The position numbers and the translations under genes were made by a program. From NCBI GenBank assembly GCA_964538225.1, contig CAZIDW010000010.1:1-29483 (forward strand): a stretch of 29,483 nucleotides of DNA, given 5' to 3'. This stretch comes from JAFGCR01 sp964538225. Lineage in GTDB: Bacteria; Patescibacteriota; Gracilibacteria; UM-FILTER-43-11. Of this stretch, positions 7,707 to 13,979 are shown piece after piece (position 1 is the stretch's first letter; each line of letters opens with the position of its first letter). A model generated the notes under the pieces. The model ran no database searches. It worked only from the letters and a program-made list of their open reading frames with translations, and had not been told where the DNA came from.

Positions 7707-8279
7707 TTATAATTCCTGCCGGACCTGAGCGGTCATCTGGACGGCCAGCGACGCGTCGTAATCCGGATCGCCGCCGGGATTGACGGATGAAAGCTGAAAG
7801 GCCAACCGGACGGCATCCGGGCCACTAGCCTGAGTGACGTTAGCCAATAAAAACTGGTCAATTTCCACTTGGTCGGAGGTAAGATCATAGGATTCCCCGC
7901 CATACGTCAGTCGCAGTTTGCGGATTGTTATAGGCGCCCCGCCCACCGTGATGTTTTTGGTGTACGTATCAAACACACGGCTCCCGCCCGCGTAAACCAG
8001 CGACAGCGCGCCCGGATCCGCGCCGAATGAGGACGCCCCTTCATTCACCTCCTCCGCGTTGCGGACGGTCTGGCGGAACTGTTCGACCGCCTGCGCCGTA
8101 TTTTCCTTCACCTCACGCATAACATCCCCTTTCGCCTCCGCCTGCTTCAGCTGCCAGAAAAACCCCAGCGCCCCCCACAGAAAAATAGACGCGATGGCGA
8201 TATAGACAATCGTTTCAACAAGCGTAAACCCTTCATTATTTGTGATTTGAGATTTGAGATTTGTGATTTTATTTTGCAT
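7707..8279 (-). CDS. PilW/PulJ-like minor pseudopilin
   Basis: 190 residues. The leader MQNKITNLKSQITNNEG precedes a prepilin motif GFTLVETIVYIAIASIFLWGALGF; cleavage should fall between G17 and F18, with Glu at +5. The leader ITNLKSQ-ITN is a translated seven-base repeat. The mature part has a long amphipathic helix (QAEAKGDVMREVKENTAQAVEQF) and a beta-rich C-terminal domain ending in VQMTAQVRQEL, as in GspJ/PilW proteins that sit at the pilus tip. The assembly gap and a duplicated block lie directly upstream, and a second copy of this start codon and leader occurs in the repeat at about 8451-8485. A TATAAA box eight bases before the ATG could give a nearly leaderless mRNA. Confidence 0.75.
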   Translation of the reverse strand: MQNKITNLKSQITNNEGFTLVETIVYIAIASIFLWGALGFFWQLKQAEAKGDVMREVKENTAQAVEQFRQTVRNAEEVNEGASSFGADPGALSLVYAGGSRVFDTYTKNITVGGAPITIRKLRLTYGGESYDLTSDQVEIDQFLLANVTQASGPDAVRLAFQLSSVNPGGDPDYDASLAVQMTAQVRQEL

Positions 8280-8299
8280 TGTGGATTTTTATAGATGAG
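8245..8299. repeat. Repeat block B, copy left of the gap
   Basis: This 55-base block is identical to 8451-8505 (offset 206). It contains GATTTGA heptamers and the start codon of the PilW-like gene (CAT at 8277-8279). Confidence 0.9.
8288..8293 (-). promoter_or_regulatory. TATAAA box close to the PilW-like start
   Basis: On the - strand TATAAA ends eight bases before the ATG at 8279. If used as a -10 element, transcription would start at or within a base or two of the ATG. No good -35 is visible because the N gap begins at 8300, so this is tentative. Confidence 0.3.
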
Positions 8300-8399
8300 N
8301 NNNNNNNNNNNNNNNNNNNNNNNNNNNNNNNNNNNNNNNNNNNNNNNNNNNNNNNNNNNNNNNNNNNNNNNNNNNNNNNNNNNNNNNNNNNNNNNNNNN
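8300..8399. other. Assembly gap (100 N)
   Basis: Exactly 100 Ns, most likely a placeholder length. The flanking repeats predict that the missing sequence is the 52-base block seen at 8506-8557, possibly plus whole extra 158-base units. Any reading frame drawn through the gap is an artefact. Confidence 0.95.
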
Positions 8400-8612
8400 C
8401 AAGTGTCCGGAGTCAGGGGCCAGTCAGATGATTTCAAATTAAAATTTGTCATTTGAGATTTGAGATTTGTGATTTTATTTTGCATTGTGGATTTTTATAG
8501 ATGAGACTGGATTAAAGTATTGCTGGCTCCGCGGCTCCTCGCCTGAACGCAGTCGGGCAAGTGTCCGGAGTCAGGGGCCAGTCAGATGATTTCAAATTAA
8601 AATTTGTCATTT
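8400..8612. repeat. 158-bp tandem repeat next to the gap
   Basis: Block A at 8400-8454 (starting CAAGTGTCCGG) recurs perfectly at 8558-8612, a period of 158. Between them lie block B (8451-8505, also found left of the gap at 8245-8299) and block C (8506-8557). Filling the gap with block C alone makes the B-to-B distance 158 too, so the locus is a tandem array of at least two units. It separates the PilV-like and PilW-like genes and holds no gene. Confidence 0.85.
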
Positions 8613-8631
8613 AAAATTTAAAATTGGTCAT

Positions 8632-9189
8632 TTAAATCGGTGGCCACACGCCGGGATTAAGATAATTCGTGAGCAGGCTTTCAGCGGTCAGCGAGCGGTT
8701 TTCGTAAGGGGTCGGCTGCCAGGAAATCTGTAACTCAACCTGCTTGGAATCCGGATCCGGCGTTCCGCCGGAGGCGACCCGATCACCATCCGCGTCCCGA
8801 TACACATCGCTGACGGTTATGACGCGTGTAAACCTATCCGTTTCATCCGAGGTGCCGTAAAATTCCCACACCCCGCCGGCTAAACGCAGGCCATGGGCGC
8901 CGTTTACGATGTCGCTCCAGTCATTCGACCGTATCGAACGGACGGCTTCCCAGGCTTCTGTTAAAAGAGTGTTCGCCTGAACATTTTTCCGGTTTTCCAG
9001 ACTGTTTAAATGGTTGCCGATGATCGGCACCGCCACCCCCGCCGCGATGACCGCGAAGATCGCGATGGCGAGGATGAGCTCGATGAGGGTAAACCCCCTT
9101 CGATTAAATTTTAAATTTAAAATTTTAAATAACAAATGACCATCTCTTTTAGTGTGGCAAACCTCTGATTTCAAATTAAAATTTGTCAT
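8632..9189 (-). CDS. PilV-like minor pseudopilin
   Basis: 185 residues. The prepilin signal is RRG then FTLIELILAIAIFAVIAAG, with Glu at +5. The predicted leader of 32 residues (MTNFNLKSEVCHTKRDG...) is unusually long and is the same as that of the neighbouring FimT-like protein because both lie in a 110-bp duplicated DNA segment. The mature part contains LENRKNVQANTLLTEAWEAVRSIRSNDW, the amphipathic helix with an AxEAVRSIR pattern typical of PilV/GspI-like pseudopilins, followed by a beta-rich tail (KQVELQISWQP) ending in WPPI. It sits between the FimT-like gene and the repeat-rich gap region, and probably takes part in a tip complex with the other minor pseudopilins. Confidence 0.75.
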   Translation of the reverse strand: MTNFNLKSEVCHTKRDGHLLFKILNLKFNRRGFTLIELILAIAIFAVIAAGVAVPIIGNHLNSLENRKNVQANTLLTEAWEAVRSIRSNDWSDIVNGAHGLRLAGGVWEFYGTSDETDRFTRVITVSDVYRDADGDRVASGGTPDPDSKQVELQISWQPTPYENRSLTAESLLTNYLNPGVWPPI

Positions 9190-9210
9190 TTAAAATTTAA
9201 AATTGGTCAT
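9101..9210. repeat. 110-bp perfect repeat, copy 1
   Basis: Identical base for base to 9661-9770 (offset 560). It covers the gene junction upstream of the PilV-like protein and encodes its first 30 residues. It includes heptamers of the AAATTTT/AAATTTA and CATTTAA/AATTTAA type. A shorter match to its 3' part occurs at about 8587-8630. Confidence 0.9.
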
Positions 9211-9749
9211 TCATAAATAATCCCCAACGCGTTGAGAGAAATTTGTACATTTTCATTGTCCGTCCCCAATGTCACCGTCCCGTAATCCCCGGTCTGGCCG
9301 GTGCGTTTGGCGAACACGATTTCACTGAGCCCGCTGGCCAGACTGATCTGCTTAAAGGAAACGCTTTTATGGAAGGGGGTGGTCTGGTCGAAACCCTCAT
9401 CCCGCAGGGGATAACTGCTCCCTTTAAATAAAATCAGCCGGTCCGGGTCGGTCACCGTATCTAAATAAACCCCCCACTCTGAATCATGATGCTGGGCCAC
9501 AGAAAAACTCCGCGCGTCGTGAAGGGACTGGGATAAATAGTTTTCAGCCGTATGCAGACCCTGTCCGGACACAAAATTTCCCAGCGCCACGGCTCCGGTG
9601 CCGAATAAAATGATGAAAATGGCAATAACCAGCGTGAGTTCGACCAGGGTGAAACCTCTTCGATTAAATTTTAAATTTAAAATTTTAAATAACAAATGAC
9701 CATCTCTTTTAGTGTGGCAAACCTCTGATTTCAAATTAAAATTTGTCAT
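9207..9749 (-). CDS. FimT/GspH-like pseudopilin
   Basis: 180 residues. After a 32-residue leader identical over its first 30 residues to that of the PilV-like protein, the prepilin motif reads FTLVELTLVIAIFIILFGTG. The mature helix continues into SGQGLHTAENYLSQSLHDARSFSVAQ, the pattern of GspH/FimT proteins (a segment of the form A..L...L..AR..A). The C-terminal beta-rich domain has DSEWGVYLDT and DRLILFKGSSY, which fit the GspH fold. The ATG at 9747-9749 was chosen because another ATG at 9768-9770 reaches a stop after six codons. The pilC stop is only 25 bases upstream of the start, so co-transcription with pilC is likely. Confidence 0.75.
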   Translation of the reverse strand: MTNFNLKSEVCHTKRDGHLLFKILNLKFNRRGFTLVELTLVIAIFIILFGTGAVALGNFVSGQGLHTAENYLSQSLHDARSFSVAQHHDSEWGVYLDTVTDPDRLILFKGSSYPLRDEGFDQTTPFHKSVSFKQISLASGLSEIVFAKRTGQTGDYGTVTLGTDNENVQISLNALGIIYE

Positions 9750-9770
9750 TTAAAATTTAAAATTGGTCAT
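9661..9770. repeat. 110-bp perfect repeat, copy 2
   Basis: Second copy of 9101-9210. It lies between pilC and the FimT-like gene and encodes the first 30 residues of the FimT-like leader. Confidence 0.9.
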
Positions 9771-9774
9771 TTAA

Positions 9775-10836
9775 TTAGCGGATACTGCCCGTTATTTTAT
9801 AAATCGGACCGAGGATAGAAAACGCCACAAACGCCACGATCAGCCCCACAAAGATGATGAGAATAGGTTCCAGGCTGATGGTGAGGTTTTTCATGGTGTC
9901 GTCCACTTCGTCTTCAAAGTATTCCGCGATATTATCACACGCCTCTTCCAGACCGGCCGTGGATTCCCCCAGCGCCAGGAGCTTAAGAAAAACATCATCA
10001 AAATAAGCGGAATGGCCGGAAAGCGCCTCGGCTACGGTCTGGCCTTTGCGCACCGGCAGAAGGATGGCCTGCAGGGCTTCCTGGTAATAATAATTGGTGA
10101 CCACGGACGCCGTGACTTTCAGGCTTTCATCAATCGGCATTCCGCTGCGGGTCAGCGACGCCACCGACCGCCCGAACCGCGCCATATTCAGCTGGCGGAC
10201 CAGGCGCCCCCAAATCGGTATTTTTAAGGTGAGCCAGTGGGAGACCGGCTTAAAGGAGGCCCGCCGGAACAGGATGATTAAAGCGATGATGAGCCCCAGA
10301 AACGTGAAAAAAATCAGCGTGCCGTAGGCCTCAAACCATTCCGCGAACCACAAAAGGACGCGTGTAGAAAGCGGGAGCTCCACATCCATACTGCCGAACA
10401 GGGGGATAAGGCTGGGAAGGACAAAAAGCGCGATGGCCAGCCCCAGACCGATTACCGCGACCAAAATAAACACCGGGTACATCATGGCGGAACGGAGTTT
10501 GTGCTTAAAATCCATGTCCTTTTCCAGGATGACCATCAGCTGTTTCAGGTTTTCCTCCAGCGACCCGGACAATTCGCCGGTCTTGATGAGATTGAGAAAA
10601 AGCGGGGGAAAATATTTTTTAAACTTACCGAGCGACTCATGCAGGTAAGCCCCGTGTTCCACATCTTTGGCGGCTGTTTCCAGCACCTGCTTCAGCCTCC
10701 CTTTTGATTGGGATTGGGCTAATTCGAGCGCCTGAGACGTATTATACCCCGCCCGCACCGCCGCGTGCATCTGTTTCACGAAGATCATTCGCTCTTTATC
10801 CGATATCCCGCCGATGATGATTTCTTTGTTCTTCAC
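9775..10836 (-). CDS. pilC: Type IV pilus inner-membrane platform protein PilC
   Basis: 353 residues starting at a GTG (10834-10836). It has the two GspF/T2SSF repeats of the platform protein that PilB drives: the first around MIFVKQMHAAVRAGYNTSQALELAQ to LIKTGELSGSLEENL, the second around FGRSVASLTRSGMPIDESL to LALGESTAGLEEACDNIAEYFEDEVD. Three membrane helices are visible: AMMYPVFILVAVIGLGLAIALFV, TLIFFTFLGLIIALIILF and the C-terminal ILIIFVGLIVAFVAFSILGPI. Length is a little below the usual 400 because the N-terminal tail before the first repeat is short. It is separated from pilB by a small S23-type gene and a 23-copy heptamer array, which is unusual since pilB and pilC are normally adjacent. 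Confidence 0.92.
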   Translation of the reverse strand: MKNKEIIIGGISDKERMIFVKQMHAAVRAGYNTSQALELAQSQSKGRLKQVLETAAKDVEHGAYLHESLGKFKKYFPPLFLNLIKTGELSGSLEENLKQLMVILEKDMDFKHKLRSAMMYPVFILVAVIGLGLAIALFVLPSLIPLFGSMDVELPLSTRVLLWFAEWFEAYGTLIFFTFLGLIIALIILFRRASFKPVSHWLTLKIPIWGRLVRQLNMARFGRSVASLTRSGMPIDESLKVTASVVTNYYYQEALQAILLPVRKGQTVAEALSGHSAYFDDVFLKLLALGESTAGLEEACDNIAEYFEDEVDDTMKNLTISLEPILIIFVGLIVAFVAFSILGPIYKITGSIR

Positions 10837-10841
10837 AGAAT

Positions 10842-10859
10842 AGATTAAAGATTAAAGTT
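10842..10859. repeat. Left inverted arm beside S23-type gene 1
   Basis: AGATTAAAGATTAAAGTT is the exact reverse complement of 11245-11262. The two 18-base arms bracket the S23-type gene at 10861-11220. Confidence 0.85.
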
Positions 10860-10860
10860 G

Positions 10861-11220
10861 TTACTTTTTATTACTCTTCAAAGAATACTCTAAGCCAAAA
10901 AGCATTTTTGAACACTCTTCATATGCGGAAATAAAATAATTTAATTTCGATGCGTCTAAATATTTCTTTTTTTGGGCGATTCTTAAATGGTGTTTTGTTT
11001 CTCTGATTTCTCCTTGAGCTCTGCTAATGCTTTCTAAATAAATATTTGTGTGTTTATTTCCAAAACCTTCCGCCAAATTTGCAGGCGAAGAATTAGAGGA
11101 GCGACGTAGTTGAGAGCCAAGTTCATACATCTCAAATTTTGGAAATGTCATGGTCAATTCATGCACTTCTAAAACCAATTGGAATAATTTTTGATAAACT
11201 TTTAAATCCTCTACCATCAT
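10861..11220 (-). CDS. S23-type four-helix-bundle protein 1
   Basis: 119 residues, all predicted helical. It has the family signature QLRRSSNSSPANLAEGFGNK and ISRAQGEIRETKHHL, as in the proteins of 23S rRNA intervening sequences and many free-standing CPR genes. The family is also related to Avd, the accessory protein of diversity-generating retroelements. The biochemical role of free-standing members is not known to me. Two sampled 60-base lines give 28% and 35% GC, against about 55% in a sampled pilB line, suggesting separate origin. It lies between pilB and pilC in the same direction, bracketed by perfect 18-base inverted arms (10842-10859 and 11245-11262). No rRNA or reverse transcriptase is nearby. 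Confidence 0.85.
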   Translation of the reverse strand: MMVEDLKVYQKLFQLVLEVHELTMTFPKFEMYELGSQLRRSSNSSPANLAEGFGNKHTNIYLESISRAQGEIRETKHHLRIAQKKKYLDASKLNYFISAYEECSKMLFGLEYSLKSNKK

Positions 11221-11244
11221 GATCGTTACAGTTTAAATAATGAA

Positions 11245-11407
11245 AACTTTAATCTTTAATCTTTCAACTTCAATCTTTCAACTTTAATCTTTAATCTTTC
11301 AACTTTAATCTTTAATCTTTAATCTTTAATCTTTAATCTTTAATCTTTAATCTTTAATCTTTCAACTTTAATCTTTAATCTTTAATCTTTCAACTTTAAT
11401 CTTTAAT
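11245..11407. repeat. 23-copy heptanucleotide array (CTTTAAT)
   Basis: From 11247 to 11407 the sequence is exactly 23 seven-base units: 17 CTTTAAT, five CTTTCAA and one CTTCAAT. The array starts three bases after the pilB stop in transcription order and ends near the S23-type gene 1 start. The first 18 bases (11245-11262) pair with 10842-10859 on the far side of that gene. Confidence 0.95.
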
Positions 11408-11410
11408 CAG

Positions 11411-13360
11411 TTATTGATTAATAACCCTAAACACCTCTTCCAGCGTCGTCACGCCCTCATTCACTTTCATAAGACCGTCTTCCAGCATCGGCACCATGCC
11501 GTTTTCCCGGGCGGCTTTTTCGATTTCGGATTCGGATTTATTGGCCATGATGAGCTCCCGGATGCTGTCCTTCATTTCCAGGGTTTCCGCGATCACGGTC
11601 CGGCCATGAAAACCCATGTTTCCGCATTTATCACACCCGCGCCCTTTAAACAGGCGGGTTTTTGGTTTGCTCAGATACTTTTTTACCAATACCTGCTGGT
11701 CTCCGTCTAAAGCGAACTTTTTCACAACATCATCAAGTTCCTCTTCTGAAAGCGTGTAGCTGGTCCGGCAGTTCGCGCAGACCCGCCGCACCAGCCGCTG
11801 GGCGATGATGAGGTTGACCGTGGTGGTAATAAGGTATGGGTCCACCCCCATCTGCAGCAGGCGCAGAGGCGCCAGGCTGGCGTTGTTGGTGTGCAAAGTG
11901 GAAAGGATGAGGTGGCCGGTCAGCGCGGCATTCACGGCAATCTTGCCCGTGTCGAAATCGCGCACCTCGCCGATCATCAGGATGTCCGGATCCTGGCGCA
12001 TCAAAGACTTCAGCCCTTCCGCGTACGTGATGTTGGTACGCGGATTGACCTGGGTCTGCAGGATGCCGGGCAACCCGTATTCAATGGGGTCTTCGATGGT
12101 GGAGAGGTTCACGCCTTCCTGGTTCAGCGCCTTTAAAAGCGCGTACAGCGTGGTGGTCTTGCCCGAACCGGTCGGCCCGCAGCACAGGATCATGCCCGCG
12201 GTCTTTTCAATATGTTTTTCAATAATCGAACGGTCATTAGCGCGATACCCCAGTTCGCCCAGATCCCATTCCTGCGTTTCAGACGTGAGCAGGCGGAGCA
12301 CGGCTTTTTCACCGTAATGCGTGGGCATGAGGGACACGCGAAAATTGATAGTGGTGTCTTCATAGGTCACATAAAACCGGCCGTCCTGGAACGCGTTATG
12401 GGTATCGATGCGCAGTTTCGCCAGCACTTTAATATGATTGATGATGGTTTCCTGAAAACGGATAGGCAGTCTGGCGATCTCGTGCAAAACCCCATCAATA
12501 CGAAACCGGATACGGATATCTGTTTCAAACGGTTCGATATGCACATCCGACGTGCCTTTCCGAAAAGCCAGTAACACCAGGGAATCGAAAATTTCCGACA
12601 CACTGCTCAGGGAATCCAGATGGGATATATTGTCGCTGGCGCGCGCCATCAGGACATCCAGCCTGTCTGTGAATTCAGACGGATACGATTTCAGCGCCTC
12701 ATGGATCTGGCTGGGCAGGGTAAAATACACCTCGGCGGATTTACAGGTCTTCTTTTCCAGCAGGTGGATGAAGTGCAGGTCTTCGGGATTGACCATAGCC
12801 ACCTTGATGAAATCTTTTCCTTCCTCAAACACCACAGCGCCGACTTCTTCGCACACCTCCTTGGGCACAAGCGCGAGCGTATCGGGCGGCAGGGACACGC
12901 CTTTAAAGGATGCATACGTGCAATGGAAAAAAGTGGCCGCGGCCCGCCCCAGTTCGTCTTCCTTTAAAATCCCGAGCTTCACAATCGTATCGCCAGCGCA
13001 TTCGCCTTGCTTGCGCGACCGTTCCTTCACAGTTTTGATCTGCTCATCAGTGATGAGGTCAAGAGACTGGAGATGTTTCAAAAGCTCCCGGCAGGTCTCG
13101 TCGGAAAGCGCGCCCGGCGCGCCTCCGATGCGGTGCACTACCCATTCCTCATGCGGAACAGGAGGGGCAGAAGTTTCAGGGGCGGGAGCATCAGGAGTGG
13201 TCACATCCGTCTTGCCAGAAGGCGCCTCGGCGGCCTCCGGTTCATCGGCCACAGTCTGAGCGACCGCGTGTTTCTGAAACGGATTTTTTCCTTCCTGAAC
13301 CACATCCTTTTTAGATGTGTTTTTCTTAGGAGTTGTTTTTTTGGTTTTTTTTGGGGACAT
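11411..13360 (-). CDS. pilB: Type IV pilus extension ATPase PilB
   Basis: 649 residues. It powers pilus polymerisation at the cytoplasmic side of the membrane. Residues 1-75 are an unusual Lys-rich then Ala/Pro-rich low-complexity tail. An MshEN/GspE N-terminal domain follows at about 95-225 (LGILKEDELGRAAATFF). The ATPase core has HIEPFETDIRIRFRIDG at about 274-290, Walker A GPTGSGKTT at 395-403, an Asp box TIEDPIEY, Walker B DPDILMIGEVRD at 457-468 and a His box HLILSTLHTNNA at about 483-494. A four-Cys zinc site is formed by CANC (528-531) and CDKC (576-579), diagnostic of PilB/GspE rather than PilT. It is flanked on both sides by S23-type genes. A promoter-like site upstream of the second of these could drive it. 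Confidence 0.95.
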   Translation of the reverse strand: MSPKKTKKTTPKKNTSKKDVVQEGKNPFQKHAVAQTVADEPEAAEAPSGKTDVTTPDAPAPETSAPPVPHEEWVVHRIGGAPGALSDETCRELLKHLQSLDLITDEQIKTVKERSRKQGECAGDTIVKLGILKEDELGRAAATFFHCTYASFKGVSLPPDTLALVPKEVCEEVGAVVFEEGKDFIKVAMVNPEDLHFIHLLEKKTCKSAEVYFTLPSQIHEALKSYPSEFTDRLDVLMARASDNISHLDSLSSVSEIFDSLVLLAFRKGTSDVHIEPFETDIRIRFRIDGVLHEIARLPIRFQETIINHIKVLAKLRIDTHNAFQDGRFYVTYEDTTINFRVSLMPTHYGEKAVLRLLTSETQEWDLGELGYRANDRSIIEKHIEKTAGMILCCGPTGSGKTTTLYALLKALNQEGVNLSTIEDPIEYGLPGILQTQVNPRTNITYAEGLKSLMRQDPDILMIGEVRDFDTGKIAVNAALTGHLILSTLHTNNASLAPLRLLQMGVDPYLITTTVNLIIAQRLVRRVCANCRTSYTLSEEELDDVVKKFALDGDQQVLVKKYLSKPKTRLFKGRGCDKCGNMGFHGRTVIAETLEMKDSIRELIMANKSESEIEKAARENGMVPMLEDGLMKVNEGVTTLEEVFRVINQ

Positions 13361-13361
13361 T

Positions 13362-13381
13362 TTAATTAGTAATTTGTAATT
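13362..13381. repeat. Outer inverted arm, left of S23-type gene 2
   Basis: TTAATTAGTAATTTGTAATT is the perfect reverse complement of 13822-13841 on the far side of the gene. It contains GTAATTT/GTAATTC heptamers. Confidence 0.9.
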
Positions 13382-13389
13382 CGTAATTT

Positions 13390-13410
13390 GCCCCGATATT
13401 ACATCGGGGC
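13390..13410. repeat. GC hairpin downstream of S23-type gene 2
   Basis: GCCCCGAT (13390-13397) pairs with ATCGGGGC (13403-13410) around ATTAC. It lies after the gene's stop in the - direction. No T-run follows, so termination is uncertain. A similar core, GCCCC TTC GGGGC, occurs at 24248-24260 in the same kind of GTAATTT context. Confidence 0.7.
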
Positions 13411-13425
13411 GTAATTTTTATTTAG
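13411..13425. repeat. Inner inverted arm, left of S23-type gene 2
   Basis: GTAATTTTTATTTAG overlaps the stop codon of the gene and is the exact reverse complement of 13784-13798, which directly precedes the start codon. Confidence 0.85.
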
Positions 13426-13783
13426 CTTCTGCCTGTTCTCTTGTTGACTTGATGTATTTATTTAATTTCGGATGTAATGATTTAAATTTCGATAATAACG
13501 ATTCATATTCGCCGGATTTCAATTTGTCTCTTTCTTCCAGCAATTCGGTCCAATGAATAGCTTCCAGCAATGATCCTCTGGCATTAAAATTAAATTTATT
13601 CTTATCCAGATAGTGGAATCTCCCGAATCCTTCGGCAATATTCGCGCCCACCGAATCGACAGATCTAACCCACTGGTCACCCATTACTTTACGATCGTTC
13701 CAATCCATTTTTTCATAAATTTTCCATGCTGAAGCACTTATTTTTCTTGATATTTTATAAATTTCCAGGTCTTTAAGTTGCAT
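13418..13783 (-). CDS. S23-type four-helix-bundle protein 2
   Basis: 121 residues, helical, with the family motif QWVRSVDSVGANIAEGFGR followed by NARGSLLEAIHWTELL. It belongs to the same broad family as the protein at 10861-11220 but is clearly a different member (different start, LKDLEIYKISRKISASAWKIYE). Sampled 60-base lines range from 23% to 57% GC, lowest towards the 3' end. It sits directly upstream of pilB with the same direction. Two nested pairs of perfect inverted repeats (20 and 15 bases) flank it, so gene plus flanks look like a discrete cassette. An extended -10 promoter lies about 66 bases upstream. Function unknown; a role in ribosomal RNA is unlikely because no rRNA gene is present here. 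Confidence 0.85.
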   Translation of the reverse strand: MQLKDLEIYKISRKISASAWKIYEKMDWNDRKVMGDQWVRSVDSVGANIAEGFGRFHYLDKNKFNFNARGSLLEAIHWTELLEERDKLKSGEYESLLSKFKSLHPKLNKYIKSTREQAEAK

Positions 13784-13798
13784 CTAAATAAAAATTAC
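13784..13798. repeat. Inner inverted arm, right of S23-type gene 2
   Basis: CTAAATAAAAATTAC, the partner of 13411-13425, touching the start codon. Confidence 0.85.
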
Positions 13799-13821
13799 AA
13801 ATTACGCGAGCGTAGCGAGTC

Positions 13822-13841
13822 AATTACAAATTACTAATTAA
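13822..13841. repeat. Outer inverted arm, right of S23-type gene 2
   Basis: AATTACAAATTACTAATTAA, the perfect partner of 13362-13381. Between the inner and outer arms is a GC-rich core, GCGAGCGTAGCGAGTC. Confidence 0.9.
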
Positions 13842-13848
13842 TCTATAT

Positions 13849-13857
13849 ATTATAACA
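13849..13857 (-). promoter_or_regulatory. Extended -10 promoter for the pilus block
   Basis: On the - strand the sequence reads TGTTATAAT, a perfect TATAAT with the TGn extension. The -35 region is weak (TGGTTT at 17 bases). Start of transcription would be near 13842, about 60 bases before the S23-type gene 2 ATG, so it could drive that gene and pilB onwards. Confidence 0.5.
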
Positions 13858-13902
13858 CATTTCACTCTAAAAAACCACCCCATTTACCAATCTGATGGCG
13901 GA

Positions 13903-13943
13903 GCGGACTCCCCCCGCCTGAATGGAACGGGCAGACAGTCCGC
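13903..13943 (-). repeat. Inverted repeat downstream of the last receiver gene
   Basis: GCGGACT (13903-13909) pairs with AGTCCGC (13937-13943), with further CCCG/CGGG pairing inside. On the - strand it follows the receiver stop at 13980, and a T6 run occurs about 30 bases later. It may act as a terminator separating the signalling and pilus blocks. The rest of 13858-13979 shows no gene. Confidence 0.4.
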
Positions 13944-13979
13944 GATGCCCCACCGCGATACAATACCACAAAACAATTC

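Noticed and set aside
8147..8485. Open frame running across the N gap on the - strand
   Set aside because: It exists only because Ns are read through. It reuses the repeated leader of the PilW-like gene and has no protein features.
11247..11407. CRISPR array
   Set aside because: The repeat is seven bases with no spacers between units, and no cas genes are present.
10861..13783. Diversity-generating retroelement (Avd-like S23 proteins near surface proteins)
   Set aside because: No reverse transcriptase is visible, and the duplicated segments in the surface gene differ by silent C/T and A/G changes rather than adenine-specific changes.
10861..13783. 23S rRNA with intervening sequences
   Set aside because: S23-type proteins are present but the surrounding DNA encodes pilB and pilC, with no rRNA-like sequence.
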